A stretch of DNA of 64,000 nt from Pseudomonas sp. GV085 (GTDB taxonomy: Bacteria; Pseudomonadota; Gammaproteobacteria; Pseudomonadales; Pseudomonadaceae), in assembly GCF_003050925.1 (NCBI RefSeq), contig NZ_QAOV01000017.1:1-64000 (forward strand). The letters run 5' to 3'. Below are positions 9,692 through 17,871 of this stretch, piece by piece. The first letter of the stretch is position 1, and every line of letters begins with the position of its first letter. The position numbers were made by a program, and so were the translations under genes. The notes beneath the pieces are model-generated. The model was not told the origin of the DNA. It saw only the letters and a list, made by a program, of their open reading frames with translations, and searched no databases.

Positions 9692-10663
9692 CTACTCCTT
9701 GGCGACGCGTTTCATGTCCGCATCCATCATCATGCGGATCAAGGCATCCAGATCGGTTTTGGGTTTCCAGCCCAGCACACGCTGGGCCTTGGCCGGGTTG
9801 CCGAGCAGCACTTCGACTTCGGCCGGGCGGAAGAACGCCGGGTCGATCTTCACGTAATCGCGGTAGTTCAGGCCCACATGATCGAAGGCGATCCGGCACA
9901 TCTCGCGCACGGTGGTGGTCACGCCGGTGGCCACCACGAAGTCGTCGGGTTTGTCCTGTTGCAGCATCATCCACATGGCTTCGACGTAGTCCCCGGCAAA
10001 GCCCCAGTCGCGCTTGGCGTCGATGTTGCCCAGGCGCAGTTCATGCTGCTTGCCCTGCTTGATCCGGGCGGCGGCGTCGGTGACTTTGCGTGTGACGAAC
10101 TCGATGCCGCGCAGCGGTGATTCATGGTTGAACAGGATGCCGCTGCTGGCGTGCAGGTTGAAGCTCTCGCGGTAGTTCACGGTGATCCAGTGGCCGTACA
10201 GCTTGGCCACGCCATAAGGGCTGCGCGGATAGAACGGCGTGTTCTCGTCCTGCTGCTCGGCCTGGATCAGGCCGAACATTTCGCTGGTGGACGCTTGGTA
10301 AAAACGCGTGTGCGGGCTGAACTGACGAATCGCTTCGAGCAAGTGGGTAACGCCCAGACCGTCGACGATGCCGGTTGTCACCGGTTGATCCCAGGAGGCT
10401 GCGACAAAGCTTTGCGCGGCCAGGTTGTAGACCTCATCCGGCGCCGACTTGATCACCGCGCGCTGCACTGAACAGGCATCGGCCATGTCGCCGTCCAGGT
10501 AGACGATGTCCGCCTCGACGCCCATCTCGCGCAGGCGCCAGCGCGAGTCGCTGCTGCGACGCGCCACCAGGCCGTGGACTTTGTAGCCCTTGTCGAGCAG
10601 CAGTTTGGCCAGATACGCGCCATCCTGGCCGGTGATACCTGTGATCAATGCACTTTTAGTCAT
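9692..10663 (-). CDS. gmd: GDP-mannose 4,6-dehydratase
   Basis: 323 aa extended short-chain dehydrogenase. The Rossmann motif is GITGQDGAYLAKLL; the catalytic region has the TSEMFG segment and YGVAKLYGHW (YxxxK). It converts GDP-D-mannose to GDP-4-keto-6-deoxy-D-mannose. The start overlaps the rmd stop by 4 nt, so it is translationally coupled to the next enzyme in the pathway. It lies just upstream of wbpW with a 3 nt gap. Confidence 0.95.
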   Translation of the reverse strand: MTKSALITGITGQDGAYLAKLLLDKGYKVHGLVARRSSDSRWRLREMGVEADIVYLDGDMADACSVQRAVIKSAPDEVYNLAAQSFVAASWDQPVTTGIVDGLGVTHLLEAIRQFSPHTRFYQASTSEMFGLIQAEQQDENTPFYPRSPYGVAKLYGHWITVNYRESFNLHASSGILFNHESPLRGIEFVTRKVTDAAARIKQGKQHELRLGNIDAKRDWGFAGDYVEAMWMMLQQDKPDDFVVATGVTTTVREMCRIAFDHVGLNYRDYVKIDPAFFRPAEVEVLLGNPAKAQRVLGWKPKTDLDALIRMMMDADMKRVAKE

Positions 10664-11574
10664 TCTTGTCGTACTCGCTTCTCCCAGTCGGACAGGATCG
10701 CCCGCAGGGATTGTTGTGTTGTGATTTCAGACTTCCATCCGGTGGTCTGGACCAGCCTGGCAGGGCTGCCACACACCCGACGCTGATCCGCACGGCGAAG
10801 TCGCGCAGGGTCCTGGACCAATTGCAGGTCGACCTGGGCAAGAACTGCCAACTGCTCGATCAAACTGCGAATGCTCTGCTCGTGCCCCGAGCAAATGTTG
10901 TACACCTGCCCCGGTGTGCCTTTCTCCAGCAAAGCCAGGTAGGCCGAGACCACGTCCGCGACATCAAGGAAATCGCGCGTGACATCGATGTCCCCGACCT
11001 CCAGTCGTGGCCCTTGCAGGCCTTGCTTGATCCGGCAGATCTGACGGGCGGCGCTGGCGATGACGAAGCTGTCTTTCTGCCCTGTGCCGATGTGGTTGAA
11101 CGGGCGGGCGACCAGTACCGGCCAGCCTTCGCTCAGGCCCCATTGCAAACTCAGGAACTCTGCCGACAATTTGCTCACGGCATAGGGATTGCGCGGGCAG
11201 GGTGGCTGCAATTCAGTGATGGGCAGATGCTCCTCGGTGACCTGGCCATAGACATCACCGGAGCTGACGTACAGAAACGTGCCGGTGAAGCCGCGCGCCT
11301 TGAGGGCTTGCAGCAGGTTCAAGGTGCCCAGCAGATTGATGTTCAGGGTGCGCGCCGGATCACGAAAGGCCTCCGGGACGAAAGTCTGGCCGGCCAGGTG
11401 AATCACCGCATCGGGCATTTGCGGCCATAAGCTTTCGAGGCTGTCCGGCGCGGCGAGATCGTAGCGGTGGGGAACAGGCAGAAGCTCCCATTCCGAGGCA
11501 TCCGCCTGCAACCGCGATTGGACGTGTTGTCCTACGAATCCGGTCAACCCCGTGACAAACAGACGCTTTTTCAA
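10660..11574 (-). CDS. rmd: GDP-6-deoxy-D-mannose reductase (GDP-D-rhamnose synthase)
   Basis: 304 aa NAD-dependent epimerase/dehydratase fold. GLTGFVGQHV is the nucleotide loop; SSGDVYG and YAVSKLSAEF (YxxxK) are catalytic. It reduces the Gmd product to GDP-D-rhamnose, the sole donor for the A-band polymer. It is the first gene of the eight-gene operon. The start is a TTG (MKKRLFVTG) about 8 nt after an AAGGGG ribosome binding site. No closer ATG is in frame. Confidence 0.93.
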   Translation of the reverse strand: MKKRLFVTGLTGFVGQHVQSRLQADASEWELLPVPHRYDLAAPDSLESLWPQMPDAVIHLAGQTFVPEAFRDPARTLNINLLGTLNLLQALKARGFTGTFLYVSSGDVYGQVTEEHLPITELQPPCPRNPYAVSKLSAEFLSLQWGLSEGWPVLVARPFNHIGTGQKDSFVIASAARQICRIKQGLQGPRLEVGDIDVTRDFLDVADVVSAYLALLEKGTPGQVYNICSGHEQSIRSLIEQLAVLAQVDLQLVQDPARLRRADQRRVCGSPARLVQTTGWKSEITTQQSLRAILSDWEKRVRQE

Positions 11575-11998
11575 ACAGCGACCCCTTGGTCATGCATTTC
11601 ATCCAGTTTCCACAGTCTTCGTGGAAAGGTTTCACGAATCGATATGATCGCTCGAAAGACAGGTGAAATGTTTGTTGTAGTTGTTTGGTAGCCAATCTGT
11701 GCCATTTGCTCGGCAATTTCAACAAGTCCAAAAGTGACTGATCGGTTCTCATCAGCGTAGCCCGATTTATTCTCGCCGGGCGGTTCACGAACCCTCGAAG
11801 GATGTGTTTAGAATGCCCCTCGTCACGATGATCCAGGGTTCGGCAGCGTCGCTTCGAAACTGCGAGAAACTGACCACTAAAACAAGAACGAAGGCGGGCA
11901 GCAAGACAATGGACGAGCGCCAGTGAACACTGACTCGAACCCTGTCCTCCCCGTCATAGCGTGAGGCTGCCGGAATGGCGGCGTCACCGTGGGGTGCC
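11575..11998. promoter_or_regulatory. divergent promoter region between the A-band operon and the plus-strand glycosyltransferase operon
   Basis: About 424 bp without a gene separates two divergent operons that serve the same polymer, so both promoters should lie here. I see an inverted repeat TTTCCAC (11607-11613) / GTGGAAA (11621-11627) in the rmd leader. A plausible -10-like TTTAGAAT lies near 11808 on the plus strand. No convincing -35/-10 pair or known operator was recognised. Confidence 0.5.
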
Positions 11999-13705
11999 AT
12001 GAATTTCATTCTTTACTCCGACGTCAACGACAGCTCCATCAGCCAGAGCCTCGGTCGTCCCGAATACAGTTACTACTTCGTGCTCAAGGCGTATCGACCG
12101 CTCTTTGAAAGCCTCGGGCCGGTGCATGTGGTGTCATCGGCCGCCGAGGTCGATCCGCTGTATCGGCAATTGCAGCAGGCCGGTCAGGACTGCCTGTTCA
12201 TTTCGTTCGCGCCACCGCACAAGACTCCCAGCGACTTGCAATGCCCGATGGTTTGCGTGGTCGCCTGGGAATTCGACACCATTCCCGCCGAGTACTGGGA
12301 CAACGATCCGCGTCAAGACTGGAGCCAGACACTGGCACGTCTGGGGCGGGTGATCACATTGTCCACCCATACAGCCGAAGCCATCCGCCGGACCCTGGGC
12401 GACGACTTCCCGGTGCTGGTGCTGCCGACGCCTTTGTGGGAGCGTTTCGCCGACATTCGCCAGCAATATCCCGGTACACCGGTGAACGCGGGTGCCACAC
12501 TGCAGATCAAGGGTTGCATCCTGGACAGTCGCTCGATGGGGTTGTCCGCCGATGGCTTGATCGCGCCGATCATCGAGCAACCGCCGCAGGAAATCGTCGA
12601 ACCCGAACCCGAACCCGAACCCGAACCCGAACCCGAGCCCGAAATCGAGCCTGAACCGGAACCCGAAATCGAGCCTGAACCGGAACCTCCTGTGCCGCCG
12701 TTGACCCTGCGTCGACGCTACTTCATAACCAGACATTACCTGCTGTTGTGGTATCGCGAAGCCGTTCGCGATCTGGTGCCGGATGCCGTTCGCCCATGGC
12801 TGGCCAGGTTTCGGAAACCTCAGCCTTTGCCGATCGAACCCGTCATCAGCGCAGCCTCCGTGCCGGATGAAGCTGCCATCAGCGCAGCCTCCGTGCCGGA
12901 TGAACATGCCATCAGCGAAGCCCCTGTGGCGGATGAACCTGTCGTCAGCGAAGCCTCCACGCAGGACGAGCATCCACAAGCAGCTTTCCCCGACACCAGC
13001 CAAACGGTCGAAATCGAGGTCGATGGCGTCATCTACGTGAGCGTGTTCAATCCCGATGATGGTCGCAAGAACTGGCACCACCTGATCACGGCGTTCTGCT
13101 GGGCGCTGCGTGATGTGCAAGACGCTACGCTCGTGCTGAAGATGACCCAGAACGACCTGTTGACCTATTACGTCGAGCTCATCACCTTGTTGTCCCAGCT
13201 CTCGCCCTTCGCCTGTCGCGTGGTGGTCATGCACGGTTATCTGCAGGACGAGCAGTTCGCCCGGCTCTATGGCGCGGCGAGTTACTACGTCAACGCTTCA
13301 CGCTGCGAAGGGCTGTGCCTGCCGCTGATGGAGTTCATGTCCTGTGCCCGGCCGGTCATCGCCCCGAATCACACGGCGATGCACGACTACATCGACGAGC
13401 GTGTGGCCTTCGTCGTCAAGTCCAGCCAGGAGCCGACGATCTGGCCGGAAGACGCGCGCATCCTGTACCGCACCTTGCGCCACCGTCCGGACTGGGGCTC
13501 GTTGAAGATGGCTTATGAGAACAGCTACGCGATGGCAAAGAACCAGCCGGACACCTGGAAGGTCATGGCGGACGCGGCCAGCGAACGCATGCACCAGTAC
13601 TGCAGCTTCGCGCCAGTGCAGCAGCGACTGGCGCTGTTCTTCAAACAAGAACTTGTCCGTGACGTCGTTCCGGTGGTTGCCGAAACGGGGGCTGCATCGT
13701 GCTGA
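11999..13705 (+). CDS. glycosyltransferase with long repetitive acidic insert (A-band modification cluster)
   Basis: 568 aa. The ATG at 11999 (MNFILYSDVNDS) follows GTGGGG; an in-frame start 24 nt upstream looks less likely. The N-terminal half (to about residue 190) and the C-terminal half (from about residue 335, VFNPDDGRKNW, then RCEGLCLPLMEFMSCARPVI) are GT-B-like and paralogous to the next gene. Between them lies an insert with an (EP)n run (about 12590-12690), a basic-aromatic stretch (RRRYFITRHYLLLWYREAV) and four 11-residue repeats (12842-12973). In position it equals P. aeruginosa PA5455, one of five genes reported to be needed for normal common polysaccharide antigen. The likely role is transfer of a primer or terminal sugar; donor unknown. 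Confidence 0.75.
   Translation: MNFILYSDVNDSSISQSLGRPEYSYYFVLKAYRPLFESLGPVHVVSSAAEVDPLYRQLQQAGQDCLFISFAPPHKTPSDLQCPMVCVVAWEFDTIPAEYWDNDPRQDWSQTLARLGRVITLSTHTAEAIRRTLGDDFPVLVLPTPLWERFADIRQQYPGTPVNAGATLQIKGCILDSRSMGLSADGLIAPIIEQPPQEIVEPEPEPEPEPEPEPEIEPEPEPEIEPEPEPPVPPLTLRRRYFITRHYLLLWYREAVRDLVPDAVRPWLARFRKPQPLPIEPVISAASVPDEAAISAASVPDEHAISEAPVADEPVVSEASTQDEHPQAAFPDTSQTVEIEVDGVIYVSVFNPDDGRKNWHHLITAFCWALRDVQDATLVLKMTQNDLLTYYVELITLLSQLSPFACRVVVMHGYLQDEQFARLYGAASYYVNASRCEGLCLPLMEFMSCARPVIAPNHTAMHDYIDERVAFVVKSSQEPTIWPEDARILYRTLRHRPDWGSLKMAYENSYAMAKNQPDTWKVMADAASERMHQYCSFAPVQQRLALFFKQELVRDVVPVVAETGAASC
12600..12685 (+). repeat. in-frame (CCCGAA)n hexanucleotide and 24-bp tandem repeats
   Basis: The tandem hexamer CCCGAA (about 12603-12637) runs into two exact copies of a 24-bp unit (12638-12661, 12662-12685). 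Together they encode a Glu-Pro rich linker inside the glycosyltransferase. Unit lengths are multiples of three, so slippage would change protein length without shifting the frame. Confidence 0.9.
12842..12973 (+). repeat. four in-frame 33-bp tandem repeats
   Basis: Four consecutive 33-base units encode variants of VISAASVPDEA. The first two differ only at their ends, and the later two are more diverged. They lie in the same glycosyltransferase insert as the Glu-Pro run and form a second minisatellite-like tract. Confidence 0.88.
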
Positions 13706-15003
13706 TCATCATTCATTCGGAAACCAATAAGAGCAACATCCAGCAGAACCTGGGGCGGCCCGAGTACAGCTATTACTTCGTCCTCAAGGAGTTCCGCCCG
13801 GTGCTCGAACGGCTGGGGCAGGTGATCGAGGTCAGCAACCCGGACGAGTTGGTCGATCGGCTGTATTTCGAGTGCCTGAGCCGGGGCGAAGACTGTGTGT
13901 TCCTGTCCTTTTCTCCGCCGCATCGCACGCCGGTCCACTACGCGTGCCCGACGATTCCGGTGTTCGCCTGGGAGTTCAGCACCATTCCTACCGAGAGCTG
14001 GCAGGGCGAACCACGGCATGACTGGCGGACGGTGTTGGGCTCCAGCGGGACGGCGATCACGCACTCCAGTTTTACCGTGAATGCCGTACGCGATGTGATG
14101 GGCCCCGATTACCCGATCAGCGCGATTGCGGCGCCTGTCTGGGACCGGTTTGCCGCCCGTGGCGAGCTTCTGGACAAGCGTCCGGTCGTGGGTCGCACGC
14201 GTCTGAACCTGCGCGGGCTGTTGATCGACAGTCGCACCGCGGACTTGCGCCCCTACGGCCCCGAACGCTTGCGCGAGGGCACGCCGATCGCCTTCGACCA
14301 ACCGCCGCGCGACTGCGAGCTGTTGCTCGAGGGCGTGGTCTACACCTCGGTGTTCAATCCCTACGACGGACGCAAGAACTGGAAGGACATGATCAGTGCG
14401 TTCTGCACCGCCTTTCGCGACACGCCCGACGCAACCTTGGTGCTCAAGCTCACGCACCATGACATCGCCAATGCACTGAACGATATGCTGCACCACGTCT
14501 ACAAGAATCAGTCCTATCAGTGCCGCATCGTGCTGGTCCACGGCTATCTGTCCGACATCGACTACGAGCGCCTGGTCGAGGCCACCAGTTACGTCGTCAA
14601 TTGCTCCTACGGCGAAGGGCAATGCCTGCCGTTGATGGAGTTCATGTCCTGCGGCAAGCCGGCGATTGCGCCGCTGAACACTGCCATGGCCGACTACATC
14701 GACCGTGACAACGCGTTTATCGTCGACAGTACCGACGAACTGACATCCTGGCCCCACGATCCTCGCGCAGCGTATCGTACCTTACGTTACGTCACGAATT
14801 GGGACTCGCTGCGTACGGCTTTTTCCGCCAGCCATGACGTCGCCAGACAGGACGTCGAGCGCTATCAACGGATGTCGGCCCATGCCGTGGACAGCCTGCA
14901 GGGATTCTGCAGCCAGGCCGTTGCCGAGCAGCGCCTGAAGGCGGTGTTCGAGCAGTTGCTGGAACGGCGTGAAGCAAACTCCGCACAAGCGTCGGGCACA
15001 TGA
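13699..15003 (+). CDS. glycosyltransferase, paralogue of the preceding gene
   Basis: 434 aa with a GTG start overlapping the previous stop by 7 nt. It shares QNLGRPEYSYYFVLKEFRP and VFNPYDGRKNWKDMISAF with its neighbour, but the two halves are joined by only a short linker. The GT4-like donor segment is NCSYGEGQCLPLMEFMSCG. It is syntenic with P. aeruginosa PA5456, implicated in common polysaccharide antigen synthesis. It probably acts on the lipid-linked rhamnan in the cytoplasm; the sugar donated is not predictable. Confidence 0.8.
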   Translation: MLIIIHSETNKSNIQQNLGRPEYSYYFVLKEFRPVLERLGQVIEVSNPDELVDRLYFECLSRGEDCVFLSFSPPHRTPVHYACPTIPVFAWEFSTIPTESWQGEPRHDWRTVLGSSGTAITHSSFTVNAVRDVMGPDYPISAIAAPVWDRFAARGELLDKRPVVGRTRLNLRGLLIDSRTADLRPYGPERLREGTPIAFDQPPRDCELLLEGVVYTSVFNPYDGRKNWKDMISAFCTAFRDTPDATLVLKLTHHDIANALNDMLHHVYKNQSYQCRIVLVHGYLSDIDYERLVEATSYVVNCSYGEGQCLPLMEFMSCGKPAIAPLNTAMADYIDRDNAFIVDSTDELTSWPHDPRAAYRTLRYVTNWDSLRTAFSASHDVARQDVERYQRMSAHAVDSLQGFCSQAVAEQRLKAVFEQLLERREANSAQASGT

Positions 15004-15866
15004 TTCGGCGCCTGCTTGCGAAGTTGCGGCCCGCACCGGTAGAGGTCGCCCAGCCAGAAACGCGGGTCTCGCCCCGGGATATCGGTTTGTACGACGCCCT
15101 GCTCGACGGCTGGTTTCTTGGCGACAGCGGCGAGTTGCTCAAAGGCTTTGCCATCACCGCCGACGACACCCTGCTGGATGTCGGTTGTGGCGAAGGGGTC
15201 GCGACCTTGTTTGCGGTGCGTCAAGGCGCGTCGGTGATCTTCACCGACAGTGAACACGACAAGGTCCGCGACCTGGCGCAGCAAGTGCAAGCACAATCGG
15301 ACAAGGCGAATCTCGGTCTGGTCAGCAGCAGCCTGCCGCTGCCTCTGGCCGATGGTTGCGCCAGCAAAGTCGTGTGTATGGAAGTGCTGGAACACATCGA
15401 CCATCCAGAACCCTTCATGGCCGAACTGGTGCGCATGGGCCGCCCTGGCGCGCTGTACCTGCTGAGCGTGCCATCCCCGGTGGGCGAGCATTTGCAGAAA
15501 GGCATTGCCCCGGCCAGCTATTTTCAGTCGCCCAATCACGTGCAGATTTTCAGCCCCGAGCGATTCGCTGCGCTGGTGGAGGACGCGGGCCTGGTCATCG
15601 AGCATCGTCAGGCCACCGGGTTTTTCTGGGTGATGGGCATGATTTTTTTCTGGGCCAGTGAACGGGCCGCCGGGCGCGATCTGGGCGGTGCGGTTCGTGA
15701 CCGGATTCAGGCGCCGTATCCGCCGCTGATGGAGAGCTGGGCGAAAACCTGGCAGGACTTGCTGGCCCAGCCTGACGGGTTGGCGATCAAGCAGATGCTG
15801 GATCAGTTCATGCCCAAGAGCCAGGTGATCATTGCCCGCAAACCCCATGTCGAGGAGGGCGCATGA
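15000..15866 (+). CDS. SAM-dependent methyltransferase (A-band modification cluster)
   Basis: 288 aa class I methyltransferase (Methyltransf_11 type). Motif I is LLDVGCGEGVATLF; motif II region is VVCMEVLEHIDHPEPF; then RPGALYLLSVPSP. It overlaps the preceding gene by 4 nt (ATGA). It is a paralogue of the gene at 17014. The context suggests O-methylation of a terminal sugar of the rhamnan, which would serve as the chain-end signal read by the Wzt C-terminal domain (inference). It is syntenic with PA5457. Confidence 0.8.
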   Translation: MIRRLLAKLRPAPVEVAQPETRVSPRDIGLYDALLDGWFLGDSGELLKGFAITADDTLLDVGCGEGVATLFAVRQGASVIFTDSEHDKVRDLAQQVQAQSDKANLGLVSSSLPLPLADGCASKVVCMEVLEHIDHPEPFMAELVRMGRPGALYLLSVPSPVGEHLQKGIAPASYFQSPNHVQIFSPERFAALVEDAGLVIEHRQATGFFWVMGMIFFWASERAAGRDLGGAVRDRIQAPYPPLMESWAKTWQDLLAQPDGLAIKQMLDQFMPKSQVIIARKPHVEEGA

Positions 15867-17020
15867 GCAACGAAAAACGGATCATGGACATCGAGTTGCT
15901 GCGCGGCATAGCGGTGCTCGGCGTACTGTTTCATCACCTGCAGGACAGCCTGTTCGCGGCGGCTGTGCCGTTGCTGCAGACCATCACGCTATACAGCCAG
16001 CCGTGGTGGGGCGTGGATCTGTTTTTCGCGATCTCGGGTTTCGTCATTGCCCGCAGCCTGATCCCCGCCTTGCGTCGCTGCACAACTCGCCAGGAATACT
16101 GGCAACAAACGCGCAATTTCTGGTTGCGCCGGGCCTTTCGTTTACTGCCTTCGGCCTGGTTATGGCTGGCGCTGATGTTGCTGGCGTGCCTTTTTCTCAA
16201 TCGCTCCGGTGCGTTCGGCACCCTGCACGCGAACCTTCAGGCGACCCTGGCCGGCGTCGCGCAGTACGCCAATTTCCGCTTTGCCGACAGTTTTTATCAC
16301 TACGAGTACGGCACCAGTTTCGTGTACTGGAGCCTGTCGCTGGAAGAACAGTTCTACCTGCTGTTTCCGCTGCTGATCGTGCTGTTACGCAAACACCTGG
16401 TGTGTGCCTTGCTGGCGTTGGTGGCGCTGCAATTGTTGACCTTGCGCACGCCGATCCTGATGGTGGTGCGCACCGACGCGCTGGCCCTTGGCGTACTGTT
16501 GGCGATGTGGAGCGTGCAGCCTTCGTACCGGCGCCGGGAGCCAAAATTCCTGCGTTATCCATGGGCGGGTGTTGCCGCACTGGTCGCGGTGTCGCTGCTG
16601 CTCAGCTTCATGGCAACAGATCGTTTCACCTTCACTTCTTACCGGATCGGCGCGATTGCGCTGTTGTGTGCGCTGCTGGTGTGGATCGCTTCTTACAACC
16701 GCGATTACCTGTTGCCACGCGGCGTGTTCAAAAACCTGATGACGTGGGTCGGCAGCCGTTCCTACGGGATTTACCTGATCCATATCCCGGCCTACTTGCT
16801 GGTTCGTGAATTCATTTTCCGTTTACAGGCTGCCGGGCTGCCCAGTCCGGCTGGCCATCCGATTCTGATGTTGCTGATGGCTGGCGGCCTGATCGTGTTG
16901 CTGAGCGAACTCAACTATCGCTACATCGAAATGCCCATGCGCAACCGCGGCGCCTCGCTGGTCAAACGCCTGGGCACCTCCCGAACAGCCGTCCCATCCT
17001 CTGGAGCCACCTCATGCTGA
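15863..17020 (+). CDS. acyltransferase 3 family membrane protein (probable O-acetyltransferase)
   Basis: 385 aa polytopic protein with about ten hydrophobic helices. The N-terminal LLRGIAVLGVLFHHLQD carries the Arg/His pattern of the acyltransferase 3 (OafA-like) family. YWSLSLEEQFYLLFPLLI is the second family signature. It is predicted to transfer an acyl, usually acetyl, group to a surface glycan at the inner membrane. It is coupled by 4-nt overlap to the upstream methyltransferase and by 7 nt to the downstream one. It is syntenic with PA5458. Confidence 0.85.
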   Translation: MSNEKRIMDIELLRGIAVLGVLFHHLQDSLFAAAVPLLQTITLYSQPWWGVDLFFAISGFVIARSLIPALRRCTTRQEYWQQTRNFWLRRAFRLLPSAWLWLALMLLACLFLNRSGAFGTLHANLQATLAGVAQYANFRFADSFYHYEYGTSFVYWSLSLEEQFYLLFPLLIVLLRKHLVCALLALVALQLLTLRTPILMVVRTDALALGVLLAMWSVQPSYRRREPKFLRYPWAGVAALVAVSLLLSFMATDRFTFTSYRIGAIALLCALLVWIASYNRDYLLPRGVFKNLMTWVGSRSYGIYLIHIPAYLLVREFIFRLQAAGLPSPAGHPILMLLMAGGLIVLLSELNYRYIEMPMRNRGASLVKRLGTSRTAVPSSGATSC

Positions 17021-17847
17021 GCCTTTTGAAGAAACTCACGGCGGGCACGCCTGCGCCTGTGCAGCCAGAGACAGCGCCCGCGGCGTCAGTGGCGGAGAAA
17101 GTCGACCCTTACATGCTCGGCCTGCACGACGCGATGCTCAGCGGCTGGTTCAATCAGCAAACCGGCGAACTGTTCACCGGCTTCCCGGTGACCCCCGAGG
17201 ACACACTGCTGGATGTCGGTTGCGGCGACGGCGGCAACGTGCATTTCTGCGGGATGCGCGGGGCGAAGATCATCATCGCCGATATCGACGCGGCCAAGGT
17301 CGAAGCGACCCGCCAGCGCCTGACCGATACACCGGCCCGCGACGTCGAATGCCACGTCACCGACTGCAACCCGCTGCCGATTGCCGATGCGACCGCCACC
17401 CGGGTGGTGTCGACCGAGGTCATCGAGCATGTGGACGATCCGGCGCAGTTCCTCGCTGAACTGGTGCGCGTCGGCAAACCGGGCGCGTTGTATCTGCTGA
17501 GCGTCCCGCATCCCAGCTCCGAAGACCTGCAGAAAGATATCGCCGCGGCCGAGTATTTCCAGAAACCCAACCACATTCGCATCATCAGCGAAGAGCAGTT
17601 CAAGGCCATGGTCAGCGATGCCGGCCTGGAAGTGATCAGCCACAGCCAGTACGGATTCTACTGGTCGATGTGGATGTTGTTGTTCTGGGAAGCCAAGGTC
17701 GACTTCAGCAACCCGGACCATCCATTGCTCAACCACTGGGCGGATACCTGGCAGGCGATCCTGGCTTCGCCACGGGGTGCACAGATCAAGCAGGCGCTGG
17801 ATGCCGTGGTGGCGAAAAGTCAGGTGATCATTGCGCGTAAACCCTGA
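17014..17847 (+). CDS. SAM-dependent methyltransferase, paralogue (A-band modification cluster)
   Basis: 277 aa. Motif I is LLDVGCGDGGNVHF, the acidic strand-2 end IIIADIDAAK, then VVSTEVIEHVDDPAQFLAELV. It shares the architecture and the C-terminal KSQVIIARKP ending with the methyltransferase at 15000. It is the last gene of the plus-strand operon and syntenic with PA5459. Two related methyltransferases in one operon suggest either two positions or two sugars methylated. Confidence 0.8.
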   Translation: MLSLLKKLTAGTPAPVQPETAPAASVAEKVDPYMLGLHDAMLSGWFNQQTGELFTGFPVTPEDTLLDVGCGDGGNVHFCGMRGAKIIIADIDAAKVEATRQRLTDTPARDVECHVTDCNPLPIADATATRVVSTEVIEHVDDPAQFLAELVRVGKPGALYLLSVPHPSSEDLQKDIAAAEYFQKPNHIRIISEEQFKAMVSDAGLEVISHSQYGFYWSMWMLLFWEAKVDFSNPDHPLLNHWADTWQAILASPRGAQIKQALDAVVAKSQVIIARKP

Positions 17848-17871
17848 TCGGCATCAAGGCAGCACCCATGC

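Noticed and set aside
12600..12973. Short tandem repeats as a CRISPR array
   Set aside because: Repeats are contiguous, in frame and have no spacers; no cas genes are present.
12134..13234. 366-codon minus-strand frame opposite the repeat-containing glycosyltransferase
   Set aside because: It mirrors the repeats and has no motif; the plus strand is syntenic and paralogous to the next gene.
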